NCBI RefSeq assembly: GCF_039543825.1
Contig: NZ_BAABKM010000001.1
Coordinates: 372,001-436,000 of the forward strand
Reading direction: 5' to 3'
Source: Nocardioides conyzicola
Lineage (GTDB): Bacteria > Actinomycetota > Actinomycetes > Propionibacteriales > Nocardioidaceae
DNA: 64,000 bases
The notes below the pieces were generated by a model. It was not told the DNA's origin. It did no database searches and was given only the letters and a program-made list of their open reading frames with translations. Below are positions 40,387 through 49,024 of this stretch, piece after piece (within the stretch, counting starts at the first letter, position 1; each line of letters starts with the position of its first letter). The translations under genes and the position numbers were made by a program.

Positions 40387-40922
40387 TGTCCACCCCCCAC
40401 GCCCCCAAGCACGTCCGCGCCGGGTCCACCGACAGCGAGCTGGTCCGTACGCCGAGCGGGGTGCTGGTGCCCGCGGTCATCGACCCGTTCCACCGCGCCC
40501 TGCACCGGGTCGCGCCCAGCGGGCTGATCGGCCAGACGACCCAGACCGCCGGCATGAAGCGGCTCGAGGCGATCAGCGGCAAGACCGTCGGCGCCCAGCA
40601 CCTCTGGATGGGCCAGACCCACGTGCCGGCGTCCACGGCCTCCGCCAACCACCACCACGGCGCCTCGGAGACCGCGATCTACGTCGTCTCCGGCAACCCG
40701 GCCTTCGTCTTCCTCGACGTCGACGGCGACGAGCCGACCGAGACCCGGATCGAGGCCGGGCCCGGCGACTACATCTTCGTGCCGCCGTACGTCCCCCACC
40801 GCGAGGAGAACCCCGACCCCGACACCGAGGCGGTCGTGGTCATCGCGCGCACCAGCCAGGAGGCCATCGTGGTCAACCTCGACGGCCTGGACTGGTCGGG
40901 CGTCGACCTGCGCGACACCTGA
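40386..40922 (+). CDS. Cupin domain protein
   Basis: 178 residues with one cupin barrel: NHHHGASETAIYVVSGNPAFVFLD gives the metal-binding HHH...E motif and GPGDYIFVPPYVPHREENP the second motif with its His. It may be a metal-dependent dioxygenase or isomerase, or a small-molecule-binding protein. The start overlaps the LysR stop, so it is regulated with it rather than with the divergent operon. No specific function recognised. Confidence 0.78.
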   Translation: MSTPHAPKHVRAGSTDSELVRTPSGVLVPAVIDPFHRALHRVAPSGLIGQTTQTAGMKRLEAISGKTVGAQHLWMGQTHVPASTASANHHHGASETAIYVVSGNPAFVFLDVDGDEPTETRIEAGPGDYIFVPPYVPHREENPDPDTEAVVVIARTSQEAIVVNLDGLDWSGVDLRDT

Positions 40923-40929
40923 GGCGAGG

Positions 40930-41781
40930 TCACCGCGACGCGTCGAGGTAGGCCATCGTCCGGTTCAGCAGGCCCGAGGCCCGCAGCAGGTCGGCGGACG
41001 CACCCGGGGGCTCGTCGTCGAGCGCGCGGAGGTCGGCCGGACGCCAGTCGGGCCGGTAGGCGTCGGCCAGCGTCGCCGCCACCCGGCTCGCGTCGCGCAC
41101 CACGCGGGGGTCGACGGTCCACACGGCGTCGAAGCACCGGCGTCCGTCGGGGACGCCCTCCTGCCCCGGCCGCTCCACTGCTGCCAGGCACGCAGGCAGG
41201 TCGGGCGCGTCGCAGACGACGACCCACTCCCGGTTGAGCGGGGCGTCTGGGGGCAGCCCCACCTCGATCGGCAGGCCGGGGGCCGATGCCACCGCGACGG
41301 CCCCCTCGGCGAAGACGACCGCCGCCCGGGCGGTGCGGGCGAGCTCCACCCAGCGCGCCCGCGAGGCACGCAGGAAGGTGTCGCGCTGGAAGGCCCCGAA
41401 GAGCAGCGGCTCCTCGGCCCGCGCACAGCACTCGTCCTCGACGGCGTGGCTCAGGGCGACCAGACTGGCCTTCGACAGCTCCTGCGTGGACAGCGTCGGG
41501 TGCCACCGGCGCAGCTCGGCGTAGACGGACCGGGGCTGGACGGACTCGGTCACGACCCGGCGGACGGCGGTCTCCAGGGCGAGCCCGGAGTCGCGGTGCC
41601 GCACCACCTCGAGCACGGCGGCGACCTCGGACTCGGCGTACCGCCGGTGCCCTCCGGCCATCCGCGCCGGCCTCGGGAACCCGTGCCTCGACTCCCAGCT
41701 GCGCAACGTCGCAGACGGGACGCCGGTCCGCCGGGCCAGGTCGCCGATCGTCAGCGGATGCTTCAGTTCTTGGCGGTCCAT
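40930..41781 (-). CDS. MerR-family regulator with C-terminal DICT-type sensor domain
   Basis: 283 residues. MerR helix-turn-helix at 10-75 (LTIGDLARRTGVPSATLRSWESRHGFPRPARMAGGHRRYAESEVAAV), then a domain of about 150 residues beginning KASLVALSHAVEDECCARAEEPLLFGAFQRDTFLRASRARWVELARTARAAVVFAEG, which matches the DICT sensory domain described in cyanobacteria and actinobacteria. No B12-binding motif is seen, so it is not a CarH/LitR protein. Divergent from crtE with an 77-bp gap that holds the direct repeat CCAAGT-N6-CCAAGT. Likely a light- or stress-responsive controller of the carotenoid operon (inference). Confidence 0.8.
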   Translation of the reverse strand: MDRQELKHPLTIGDLARRTGVPSATLRSWESRHGFPRPARMAGGHRRYAESEVAAVLEVVRHRDSGLALETAVRRVVTESVQPRSVYAELRRWHPTLSTQELSKASLVALSHAVEDECCARAEEPLLFGAFQRDTFLRASRARWVELARTARAAVVFAEGAVAVASAPGLPIEVGLPPDAPLNREWVVVCDAPDLPACLAAVERPGQEGVPDGRRCFDAVWTVDPRVVRDASRVAATLADAYRPDWRPADLRALDDEPPGASADLLRASGLLNRTMAYLDASR

Positions 41782-41800
41782 GGCATCCTCTTCACATTGC

Positions 41801-41818
41801 CCAAGTTATTCTCCAAGT
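41801..41818. promoter_or_regulatory. Direct repeat in the merR-crtE intergenic region
   Basis: CCAAGT-TATTCT-CCAAGT, half-sites 12 bp apart, in an AT-rich patch upstream of crtE. TAGGTT (41825-41830) just downstream could be a -10 for crtE. A plausible site for the MerR-DICT protein. Confidence 0.45.
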
Positions 41819-41858
41819 CTTGCATAGGTTTGTTCGACACCCGCACGAGGAGATCGTC

Positions 41859-42899
41859 GTGACGCCACGCACCACCGATGAGGCACTGCACCGGCTGCTG
41901 CGCGACGGCCAGACCCGCGCGGCGGCGATCGACCCCGCACACGCCCGCCTCTGGGAGGCCGTCGCGGCCGCGACCGAGGGCGGCAAGCGGTTCCGGCCGG
42001 CGCTGGTGACCGCCGCCCACGACGCGCTGGGCGGCACCAGCCCGGAGGCTGCGGCGACCGTCGGGGCGGCCGTCGAGCTCCTCCACACCGCGTTCGTCAT
42101 CCACGACGACGTGATCGACGGCGACGACGTACGACGCGGCCGCCTCAACGTGAGCGGCACCTTCACGTCGCGGACCCTAGCGGCCGGCGCCGGCCCTGAC
42201 GAGGCAGCGGGCCTCGGACGCGCCGCCGGCATCCTGGCCGGCGACCTGGCCCTGGCGGCCGCGATCCGTGCGGTCGCGACGTGCGGGGCCGCCACCGACG
42301 TGACGCACCGGGTGCTGGACCTCTTCGACGCGGCCCTCCACACGACCGCGGCCGGCGAGCTGGCCGACGTCCGGTTCGCGCTCCACCTCGACCCGGCCTC
42401 GCTCTCCGCGAGCCTGGCGATGGAGGAGCAGAAGACCAGCGCCTACTCCTTCGCGCTTCCGCTACAGGTCGGAGCGGTGCTCGCCGGGGCGGACGAGCCC
42501 ACCGTGGCCCGGCTCGGGGAGGCCGGGCTGATGCTCGGGGTCGCGTTCCAGCTCGTGGACGACCTCATCGGCGTCTTCGGTGACCCGGCGCAGACCGGCA
42601 AGAGCGTGACCAGCGACCTGCGGTCACGCAAGCAGACACCGCTGCTGGTGCACGCGACCTCGACCCCCGAGTGGGAGGAGATCCGGACGTACGTCGGACG
42701 CGACCTCACCGAGGTGGAGCTGGGCGAGGCCCAGCGGCTGCTCACGACCTGCGGCTCTCGCGACTTCGTGGACGAGCTCGCCGGGACCCACCTCGCTCGC
42801 GCGAGCAGCCTCCTCGACGAGATCGGCATCTCCGCCGACGTGATCCCGGTCGTCGCCGCGTGCCTCCCGGCGCGGGCCGCCGAGGGGGTGGCGGCATGA
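41859..42899 (+). CDS. crtE: Geranylgeranyl diphosphate synthase
   Basis: 346 residues, trans-prenyltransferase. GGKRFRPALV near the start, first Asp-rich motif DDVID at 83-87 in FVIHDDVIDGDDVRRG, and second motif QLVDDLIGVFGD. Condenses IPP units onto an allylic diphosphate to give C20 diphosphate, the carotenoid precursor. GTG 41859 has AGGAGA 5 nt before it. First gene of the carotenoid operon; overlaps crtB by 4 nt (ATGA). Confidence 0.9.
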   Translation: MTPRTTDEALHRLLRDGQTRAAAIDPAHARLWEAVAAATEGGKRFRPALVTAAHDALGGTSPEAAATVGAAVELLHTAFVIHDDVIDGDDVRRGRLNVSGTFTSRTLAAGAGPDEAAGLGRAAGILAGDLALAAAIRAVATCGAATDVTHRVLDLFDAALHTTAAGELADVRFALHLDPASLSASLAMEEQKTSAYSFALPLQVGAVLAGADEPTVARLGEAGLMLGVAFQLVDDLIGVFGDPAQTGKSVTSDLRSRKQTPLLVHATSTPEWEEIRTYVGRDLTEVELGEAQRLLTTCGSRDFVDELAGTHLARASSLLDEIGISADVIPVVAACLPARAAEGVAA

Positions 42900-43774
42900 A
42901 CTCCCTGCTCGTCAGCCGCCCGCCCGCACGCACGCTCTACGACTCGGTCTCCGAGGGCAGCGCGGCGATGGTCATCCGCCGCTACTCGAGCTCGTTCGGC
43001 CTGGCGTCCCTGCTGCTGGCCAAGCCCGTGCGCACGCAGGTGCGCAACGTCTACGCGCTCGTCCGGGTCGCCGACGAGATCGTCGACAACCCCGACCCGG
43101 GACTCGGGCGCGCACCGCGCGAGCAGATGCTGAGCTCGCTGCAGGACGACGTACGACAGTCCCTGGAGACCGGCTACAGCGGCAACCTCGTCGTCCACGC
43201 GTTCGCCCGCACGGCGATCGGGTGCGGCATCGATGCCGACCTCATCGACCCGTTCTTCGCCTCGATGCGGATGGACCTGGACACCACCGTCCACACGCCG
43301 GAGAGCTTCGGCCGCTACGTCTACGGCTCCGCCGAGGTGGTCGGGCTGATGTGCCTGCGGGTCTTCCTCTCGGCCGATCACGACCGCGACCGCGAGTACG
43401 CCCGGCTCGCGCCGGGAGCGCAACGGCTCGGCGCGGCCTTCCAGAAGCTCAACTTCCTCCGCGACCTCGCCGATGACCATGACGTGCTGCGCCGCAGCTA
43501 CTTCCCCGGCCTCGACGTCGACGGGTTCTGCGACGCCGACCGCGACGGCATCCTCGACGACATCGCGGCCGACCTCGATGCGGCCGCGGTCGTCATCCCG
43601 TTCCTGCCGACGAGCAGCCGGCGCGCCGTCGTGGCCGCCCACGCGACGTTCGCCGAGCTCGCTGCCCGGCTCCGGGCCACCCCGGCGAGCGACATCCTCC
43701 GCTCCCGCGTCCGGGTGCCCGACCCGGTCAAGGTCCGCGTCGTGGCCGGCGCCCTGTACGGGGGCCGCACATGA
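42896..43774 (+). CDS. crtB: Phytoene synthase
   Basis: 292 residues. YALVRVADEIVD holds the first substrate-Mg Asp motif (variant DEIVD), Y..GSAEVVGLMCLRVF and QKLNFLRDLADDH hold the second Asp-rich motif. Head-to-head condensation of two GGPP molecules to phytoene. Between crtE and crtI with 4-nt overlaps on both sides. A squalene/diapophytoene synthase is the alternative, but crtE and C40-type lycopene cyclase genes in the same operon favour phytoene. Confidence 0.9.
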   Translation: MNSLLVSRPPARTLYDSVSEGSAAMVIRRYSSSFGLASLLLAKPVRTQVRNVYALVRVADEIVDNPDPGLGRAPREQMLSSLQDDVRQSLETGYSGNLVVHAFARTAIGCGIDADLIDPFFASMRMDLDTTVHTPESFGRYVYGSAEVVGLMCLRVFLSADHDRDREYARLAPGAQRLGAAFQKLNFLRDLADDHDVLRRSYFPGLDVDGFCDADRDGILDDIAADLDAAAVVIPFLPTSSRRAVVAAHATFAELAARLRATPASDILRSRVRVPDPVKVRVVAGALYGGRT

Positions 43775-45378
43775 GCGCCCTGATCGACGACCTGTCCGCT
43801 GCCGGGGCCTCGGCAGGAGGATCCGACCAACGCCAGGTCGTGGTCATCGGCGGCGGGATCGCCGGCCTCGCCACCGCGGCCCTGCTGGCCTCGCGCGGCT
43901 ACAGCGTCGACCTCCTCGAGAAGAACGACGACCTCGGCGGTCGCGTCGGCAGCATCGAGCAGGACGGCTTCCGCTTCGACACCGGCGCCTCGTGGTACCT
44001 GATGCCCGAGGTCTTCGAGCACTTCTTCTCCCTGCTCGGCACCACGGCCGCCGCGGAGCTCGACCTGACCGTGCTCGACCCGAGCTACCGCGTCTGGTTC
44101 GAGGGCCACCCCGAGCCGGTCGACATCCGTCCCGACCGCGACCACAACCGCGCCCTCTTCGAGTCCATCGAGCCCGGCGCCGGTGAGCGGTTCGACGCCT
44201 ACCTCCGCTCCGCCGAGGACACGTACGACGTCGCGCTGCGCCGCTTCCTCTACAACAACTTCGACGCGCCGACGACGCTGCTGCACCCCGACGTCGTACG
44301 CCGGGGCCTGCGGCTGAGCCGGCTGCTGACCCGGTCGCTCGGCAGCCACGTGGCGTCCCAGTTCTCCGACAACCGACTCCGCCAGGTGCTGGGCTACCCC
44401 GCGGTCTTCCTGGGGTCGTCGCCGGGCCGCGCCCCGAGCATGTACCACCTGATGAGCCGGCTCGACCTCGGCGACCGGGTGCTCTACCCCCAGGGCGGGT
44501 TCACCCGGCTGATCGAGGCGATCGCGGGCCTCGCCGAGCGTCACGGAGCGCGGCTGCACACCGGCGCCGCGGTCACGAGCATCCTGACCGGAGGCAGCGG
44601 CCGCCGGGCCCGGGTCACCGGCGTGGAGGCGACCTTCGACGGCGACCGCCGTACGTTCTCCGCCGACGTGGTCGTCGGCGCTGCCGACCTCCACCACATC
44701 GAGACCGCGCTGCTCCCCCGCCCGCTGCAGACCCATCCGCGCCGGACCTGGCAGCACCGGTCACCCGGGCCCGGCGCAGTGCTGGCGATGCTCGGTGTCG
44801 AGGGACGGCTCCCCCAGCTGCCCCACCACTCGCTCTTCTTCACCGCGGACTGGGACCAGAACTTCGGCGACATCTTCGGCCCCGACGCCCGCGTCCCCGA
44901 CCCCGCGTCGGTCTACGTCTGCAAGCCGTCCGAGACCGACCCCACCGTCGCGCCCGAGGGCTCCGAGAACCTCTTCGTCCTGGTGCCCGTGCCCGCCGAC
45001 GTGGAGATCGGCCGGGGTGGTCCCGACGGCACCGGCTCCGAGACCGTCGAGCGCACGGCCGACGCGGCGATCGACCAGGTGGCGGCTTGGGCCGGGATTC
45101 CCGACCTGCGGGACCGCATCCGCGTGCGGCACACGGTCGGGCCGGACGACTTCGCCCAGCGCTACAACTCCTGGCAGGGCGGGGCGCTGGGTCTCGAGCA
45201 CACCCTGCGCCAGAGCGCCTTCCTCCGGCCCGGCAACGTGTCGTCGAAGGTCGACGGACTGCTGTACGCCGGCGCCAGCACGGTGCCTGGCGTGGGCCTC
45301 CCGATGTGCCTGATCAGCGCGGAGCTGGTGCTGAAGCGGCTCAGCGGCGACCGCTCAGCAGTCCCGGTGCCCGGATGA
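43771..45378 (+). CDS. crtI: Phytoene desaturase
   Basis: 535 residues. FAD-binding N-terminus VVVIGGGIAGLATAALLASRGYSVDLLEKNDDLGGR and the C-terminal carotenoid-desaturase signature LYAGASTVPGVGLPMCLISAELVLKRL. Introduces the double bonds turning phytoene into lycopene (or neurosporene). Overlaps neighbours by 4 nt on both sides. Confidence 0.92.
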   Translation: MSALIDDLSAAGASAGGSDQRQVVVIGGGIAGLATAALLASRGYSVDLLEKNDDLGGRVGSIEQDGFRFDTGASWYLMPEVFEHFFSLLGTTAAAELDLTVLDPSYRVWFEGHPEPVDIRPDRDHNRALFESIEPGAGERFDAYLRSAEDTYDVALRRFLYNNFDAPTTLLHPDVVRRGLRLSRLLTRSLGSHVASQFSDNRLRQVLGYPAVFLGSSPGRAPSMYHLMSRLDLGDRVLYPQGGFTRLIEAIAGLAERHGARLHTGAAVTSILTGGSGRRARVTGVEATFDGDRRTFSADVVVGAADLHHIETALLPRPLQTHPRRTWQHRSPGPGAVLAMLGVEGRLPQLPHHSLFFTADWDQNFGDIFGPDARVPDPASVYVCKPSETDPTVAPEGSENLFVLVPVPADVEIGRGGPDGTGSETVERTADAAIDQVAAWAGIPDLRDRIRVRHTVGPDDFAQRYNSWQGGALGLEHTLRQSAFLRPGNVSSKVDGLLYAGASTVPGVGLPMCLISAELVLKRLSGDRSAVPVPG

Positions 45379-45707
45379 GCCTCCCCCACTGGTCGTACGT
45401 CGCGATGCTGGCCTTCTGCCTCGTCGGCACGCTGCCGCTCGTCGTGCTGTTCCGGCTCGGCGTGCTGCGGCAGCCGACGCGACTGGTCCTGACGATCCTC
45501 GCGGGCGGCGTGCCGTTCCTGGTCTGGGACCTCTACGCCACCTCGGCCGGCCACTGGCGGTTCGACGCGGACCAGACACTGCCCTGGCGGGTGGCCGACC
45601 TCCCTCTGGAGGAGATCGGCTTCTTCGTCGTCATCCCCCTCGTCTCGGTGCTCACCTTCGAGTCCGTCCGGGCGGTCGCGGCCCGCCGTCGCCAGGAGCT
45701 CGGGTGA
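45375..45707 (+). CDS. crtYc: Lycopene cyclase subunit, CrtYc type
   Basis: 110 residues, three helices. Family signatures FLVWDLYATSAGHWRFDADQTL and LPLEEIGFFVVIPLV (the PxE motif). Works as a heterodimer with the next gene product to form beta or epsilon rings, as in Gram-positive crtYc/crtYd systems. Confidence 0.88.
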   Translation: MSLPHWSYVAMLAFCLVGTLPLVVLFRLGVLRQPTRLVLTILAGGVPFLVWDLYATSAGHWRFDADQTLPWRVADLPLEEIGFFVVIPLVSVLTFESVRAVAARRRQELG

Positions 45708-46039
45708 CCTACACGGCGATCTGCGTCGTCGCGGTGCTGGCCGTCGTCGTCCTCGACCGCTGGGTGGCGCGCACGCGCCTCACCAGCACGAGGACCTGGT
45801 GGACGGCGTACGCGATCATCGTCTTCTTCCAGCTCCTGACCAACGGATGGCTCACCGGTCGCGGCATCGTCCGCTACGACCCCGACACGATCATCGGCAG
45901 CGGCGACGTCACCTTCGTCGGGGACGGACGGCTGGTCTACGCGCCGGTCGAGGACCTGGCCTTCGGCTTCGCCCTCGTGCTGACGACCTGTGTGGCCTGG
46001 GTGTGGCTGGGCAGGCGGACGGTCGAGAGGACGCCGTGA
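45704..46039 (+). CDS. crtYd: Lycopene cyclase subunit, CrtYd type
   Basis: 111 residues, three helices. QLLTNGWLTGRGIVRYD and LVYAPVEDLAFGFALVLTT are the second-subunit signatures (with the PxED motif). GTG start overlaps crtYc by 4 nt. Ring type (beta versus epsilon) cannot be told from sequence alone. Confidence 0.87.
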   Translation: MTYTAICVVAVLAVVVLDRWVARTRLTSTRTWWTAYAIIVFFQLLTNGWLTGRGIVRYDPDTIIGSGDVTFVGDGRLVYAPVEDLAFGFALVLTTCVAWVWLGRRTVERTP

Positions 46040-47388
46040 GCGTCTCGACCCGGCTGAAGGCGATGCAGCCCACCGACATCGGGATCGCCGGACCGAGCTC
46101 GCTGGACATGGCCCGCGCCTTCCGGTCGATCCGTGCCGACCCGTTGTCCTTCCTCACCGAGGTCACCGAGAGGTACGGCGACGTGGTGTCGTTCCCCGTC
46201 CCCGGGCCGCCGGCCCTGCTGGTCAGCGACCCCGACGGCGCCCGCCAGGTGCTGCAGACCTCGGCCCGGCACTGGGGCAAGCAGACCGTGCAGTACGCCG
46301 CGCTGGCCCGGGTGACCGGTCCCGGCCTCCTCGCCTCGTCCGAACCGACCTGGCTCGAGCACCGACGTCTGGCCGCACCGGCGTTCCACCACCAGCGGCT
46401 GCTGGCCGTGGGCCACCAGGTGGGTGCCGCGGCGGACGCCGCCGTCTCCGGCCTCCGGGGCGCCGGCCCGGGCACACCGATGGACGTCGCCGCGCTCACG
46501 CACCGCATCGGTCTCGACGCCGTCGGGCGGGCACTCTTCTCCACCGACCTGTCCGGGCACGCCCAACGCCTGCTCGACGCGACGAGCGAGGCGGCGACCC
46601 TGGTGGTCCGGCTGGGTCGGTCCGTGCTGCCGACCGCGACGTGGGCGCCGACGCCGACCAACGTCCGGCTGCGCGCCACCCGGCGGCGCCTGGCCGCCAT
46701 CTCCGCCGACCTGATCGCGGAGCGACGCCGACGCGGCGCCCACGGCGACGACCTCCTCGGGCTCCTCCTGGCGAGCGGCCTCAGCGACACCCAGATCTCC
46801 GACGAGCTGGTCACCATGGTGATCGCCGGGCACGAGACCGTCGCCGCAGCGCTGGCGTGGACGCTGATGCTGCTGGCGGAGGACCAGCCGGCGCAGGACC
46901 GGGTGCGCGCCGAGCTCGCCGGGCACGATGGCCCGGTGTCCCTGCTCGGGCACCGGGAGACGCTGCCCTGGACGCGGGCGGTCGTCGACGAGGCGCTGCG
47001 GCTCTACCCACCCGCCTGGGCGCTGTCGCGCCGCTCGACCCGGGACGACGTGGTCGCCGGTCACCCGGTCCCCGCAGGCACCCTGGTCATCGTCAGCCCG
47101 TGGCTGGTGCACCGCCGCGCCGAGACCTGGGCCGACCCGCTCGCGTTCCGGCCGCAACGCTTCCTCGGCGCCGGTGCGACGCTGCCGGGCTACCTGCCGT
47201 TCGGCCAGGGCCCGCGCCTGTGCATCGGGCGGGAGTTCGCGCTCGGCGAGATGGTCGTCGTGCTGAGCCGGCTGCTCACGGCGTACCGCGTCGACGTGCC
47301 GCATGGCTGGTCGCGCCCGCGGCCGGAGGCGCAGGTCGCCGTGCACCCGCGCGGCGGCATGCCGCTCCTCGTCAGCCCGCTGGCATGA
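46036..47388 (+). CDS. Cytochrome P450, probable carotenoid ring hydroxylase
   Basis: 450 residues. I-helix VIAGHETVAAAL, ExxR in DEALRLYPP, heme loop FGQGPRLCIGREFA with Cys at 396. The sequence is of the CYP175A1 kind (thermophile beta-carotene hydroxylase) and no CrtZ-type hydroxylase is present, so ring 3-hydroxylation is the likely job; this also supplies the hydroxyl for the glycosyltransferase that follows. GTG 46036 overlaps crtYd by 4 nt. Redox partners are elsewhere. Confidence 0.85.
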   Translation: MSVSTRLKAMQPTDIGIAGPSSLDMARAFRSIRADPLSFLTEVTERYGDVVSFPVPGPPALLVSDPDGARQVLQTSARHWGKQTVQYAALARVTGPGLLASSEPTWLEHRRLAAPAFHHQRLLAVGHQVGAAADAAVSGLRGAGPGTPMDVAALTHRIGLDAVGRALFSTDLSGHAQRLLDATSEAATLVVRLGRSVLPTATWAPTPTNVRLRATRRRLAAISADLIAERRRRGAHGDDLLGLLLASGLSDTQISDELVTMVIAGHETVAAALAWTLMLLAEDQPAQDRVRAELAGHDGPVSLLGHRETLPWTRAVVDEALRLYPPAWALSRRSTRDDVVAGHPVPAGTLVIVSPWLVHRRAETWADPLAFRPQRFLGAGATLPGYLPFGQGPRLCIGREFALGEMVVVLSRLLTAYRVDVPHGWSRPRPEAQVAVHPRGGMPLLVSPLA

Positions 47389-48539
47389 CCGACCTGGTCG
47401 TCGCGACGCTTCTGCTGGCCGCGCTGCTGGGCGCGGGCCGGCTGCTCGGCGACCTCCGGACGCTGCCCCGCGGAGGCAGGTCGGAGGGGCAGACGGCCGG
47501 CGTCTCGGTGGTCGTCCCGGCGCGCGACGAGGAGGCCACCCTCCCGGCGCTGCTCGAGTCCGTGTGGGGGCTCGAGGTCGCCGTCCGCGAGGTCGTGGTC
47601 GTCGACGACGGCTCGCGGGACACGACGGCCGCGGTGGCCCACGCCCTCGGCGCGACCGTCCTGCCCGCGGGCGACCCACCGCCGGGCTGGACCGGCAAGG
47701 CCTGGGCCTGCCACGTCGGCGCCCGGGCGAGCAGCGGTGACGTCCTGCTCTTCCTCGACGCCGACACGAGGCTGGCCCCCGACGCGCTGGGCGGGCTGCT
47801 GCAGGTGCACGACGCGTACGGCGGGCTCGTGTCGGTCCAGCCCTTCCACACCGCCGTGCGGCCCTACGAGCAGCTGTCGGCCTACTTCAACGCCGTCGGG
47901 GTCCTCGCCACCGGGCTGTTCCGCCGCCGGCCGCGCGGCCGGGTCATGGCGTTCGGCCCGTGCCTGCTGACCTCCCGGGCGGACTACGAGCGGGCGGGCG
48001 GCCACGCCGTCGTCCGCGCCGAGATCCTCGACGACGTCCGGCTGGCGGCTGCCTACCAGCGGGCCGGCCTGCCGGTGACGTGCGCCGTCGGCGGCCGCTC
48101 GGTGCAGATGCGGAGCTACCCGGGCGGCTTCCGGCAGCTGGCCTCCGGCTGGACCAAGAACTTCGCCTCCGGGGCATCGGCCGCGGCACCCGGGCCCACC
48201 CTCGGCGCCGTCGCCTGGGTCAGCGCGCACCACGCCGTCGCGGTCGGCGCCGTCCTCGCCCTGGCAGGAGCGCTGACCGGGAGCGACGTGGCGCCGACGT
48301 ACGGCGCTCCTGCGCTGTGGGCCGTCGGCTGGGTGGTCGTCGCCTGGCAGCTGAGGTCGGTGCTGCGCCGGCTCGGGACGTTCCGCTGGTGGACCTGGGC
48401 GCTGTTCCCCGTCCCGCTGCTCGTCTTCGACCTCGTCTTCGCGCGTTCGCTGGTCCGCACGGTGCTCCGTCGCTCGGTGCGGTGGCGCGGACGCGACGTA
48501 CCTCTCGGCGGTCGCGGTCCGGTCGAGGAGGGTGCCTGA
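47385..48539 (+). CDS. Membrane GT2 glycosyltransferase, CrtQ-like
   Basis: 384 residues. N-terminal helix, GT-A domain with VVVPARDEEATLPALLESV, VVVDDGSRDTT and LLFLDADTRLAPDAL, the RSYPGGFRQLASGWTKNFASGA block, and C-terminal helices. This arrangement is that of 4,4'-diaponeurosporenoate glycosyltransferase (CrtQ) and its actinobacterial relatives. Adds a sugar to the carotenoid hydroxyl or carboxyl. Operon position beside an acyltransferase of the CrtO kind supports the call. Confidence 0.82.
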   Translation: MTDLVVATLLLAALLGAGRLLGDLRTLPRGGRSEGQTAGVSVVVPARDEEATLPALLESVWGLEVAVREVVVVDDGSRDTTAAVAHALGATVLPAGDPPPGWTGKAWACHVGARASSGDVLLFLDADTRLAPDALGGLLQVHDAYGGLVSVQPFHTAVRPYEQLSAYFNAVGVLATGLFRRRPRGRVMAFGPCLLTSRADYERAGGHAVVRAEILDDVRLAAAYQRAGLPVTCAVGGRSVQMRSYPGGFRQLASGWTKNFASGASAAAPGPTLGAVAWVSAHHAVAVGAVLALAGALTGSDVAPTYGAPALWAVGWVVVAWQLRSVLRRLGTFRWWTWALFPVPLLVFDLVFARSLVRTVLRRSVRWRGRDVPLGGRGPVEEGA

Positions 48540-49024
48540 TGCTCCGGCTCGTGATGCCCCAGGCCCTGACCGTCCTCGTCGACATCGTCGCGTGGGGCGT
48601 CTTCCACGCCGCCACCGGCTACGCCGCGCACCGCCTCGACGACCGACGGCTGGCGCGCGACGGGTGGCTGCTGCGCCAGCGGCCCTTCGAGGACCGCGGC
48701 CGCTGGTACCGGCGCCGGCTGCGGATCCACCGCTGGAAGGACCGGCTCCCGGACGCCGGCGACCTCTTCCGCGGCGGGATGAGCAAGCGGCACGTCCCGA
48801 CGTACGACGTCGCCGGGCTGGAGACGTTCGCCCGGGAGACCCGCCGGGCCGAGCTGGCCCACTGGTGGGCCCTCTTCTGCGGACCGCTCTTCGTCCTCTG
48901 GAACCCCCCGCTCGCGGCGGTGCTGCTCATCGCGTACGGCGTGCTGGTCAACCTGCCGTTCATCGTCATCCAGCGCTACAACCGGTTCCGGATCGACGCG
49001 CTGATGGATCGGCGGGGGCGGTGA
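48539..49024 (+). CDS. Glycosyl-carotenoid acyltransferase, CrtO (staphyloxanthin-type) family
   Basis: 161 residues with hydrophobic ends and the family core FEDRGRWYRRRLRIHRWKDRLPDAGDLF and TYDVAGLETFARETRRAELAHWWALFCGP, as in glycosyl-4,4'-diaponeurosporenoate acyltransferase. Would put a fatty acyl group on the carotenoid's sugar. ATG 48539 overlaps the glycosyltransferase stop by 1 nt (TGATG). Not related to the CrtO ketolase despite the shared name. Confidence 0.78.
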   Translation: MLRLVMPQALTVLVDIVAWGVFHAATGYAAHRLDDRRLARDGWLLRQRPFEDRGRWYRRRLRIHRWKDRLPDAGDLFRGGMSKRHVPTYDVAGLETFARETRRAELAHWWALFCGPLFVLWNPPLAAVLLIAYGVLVNLPFIVIQRYNRFRIDALMDRRGR

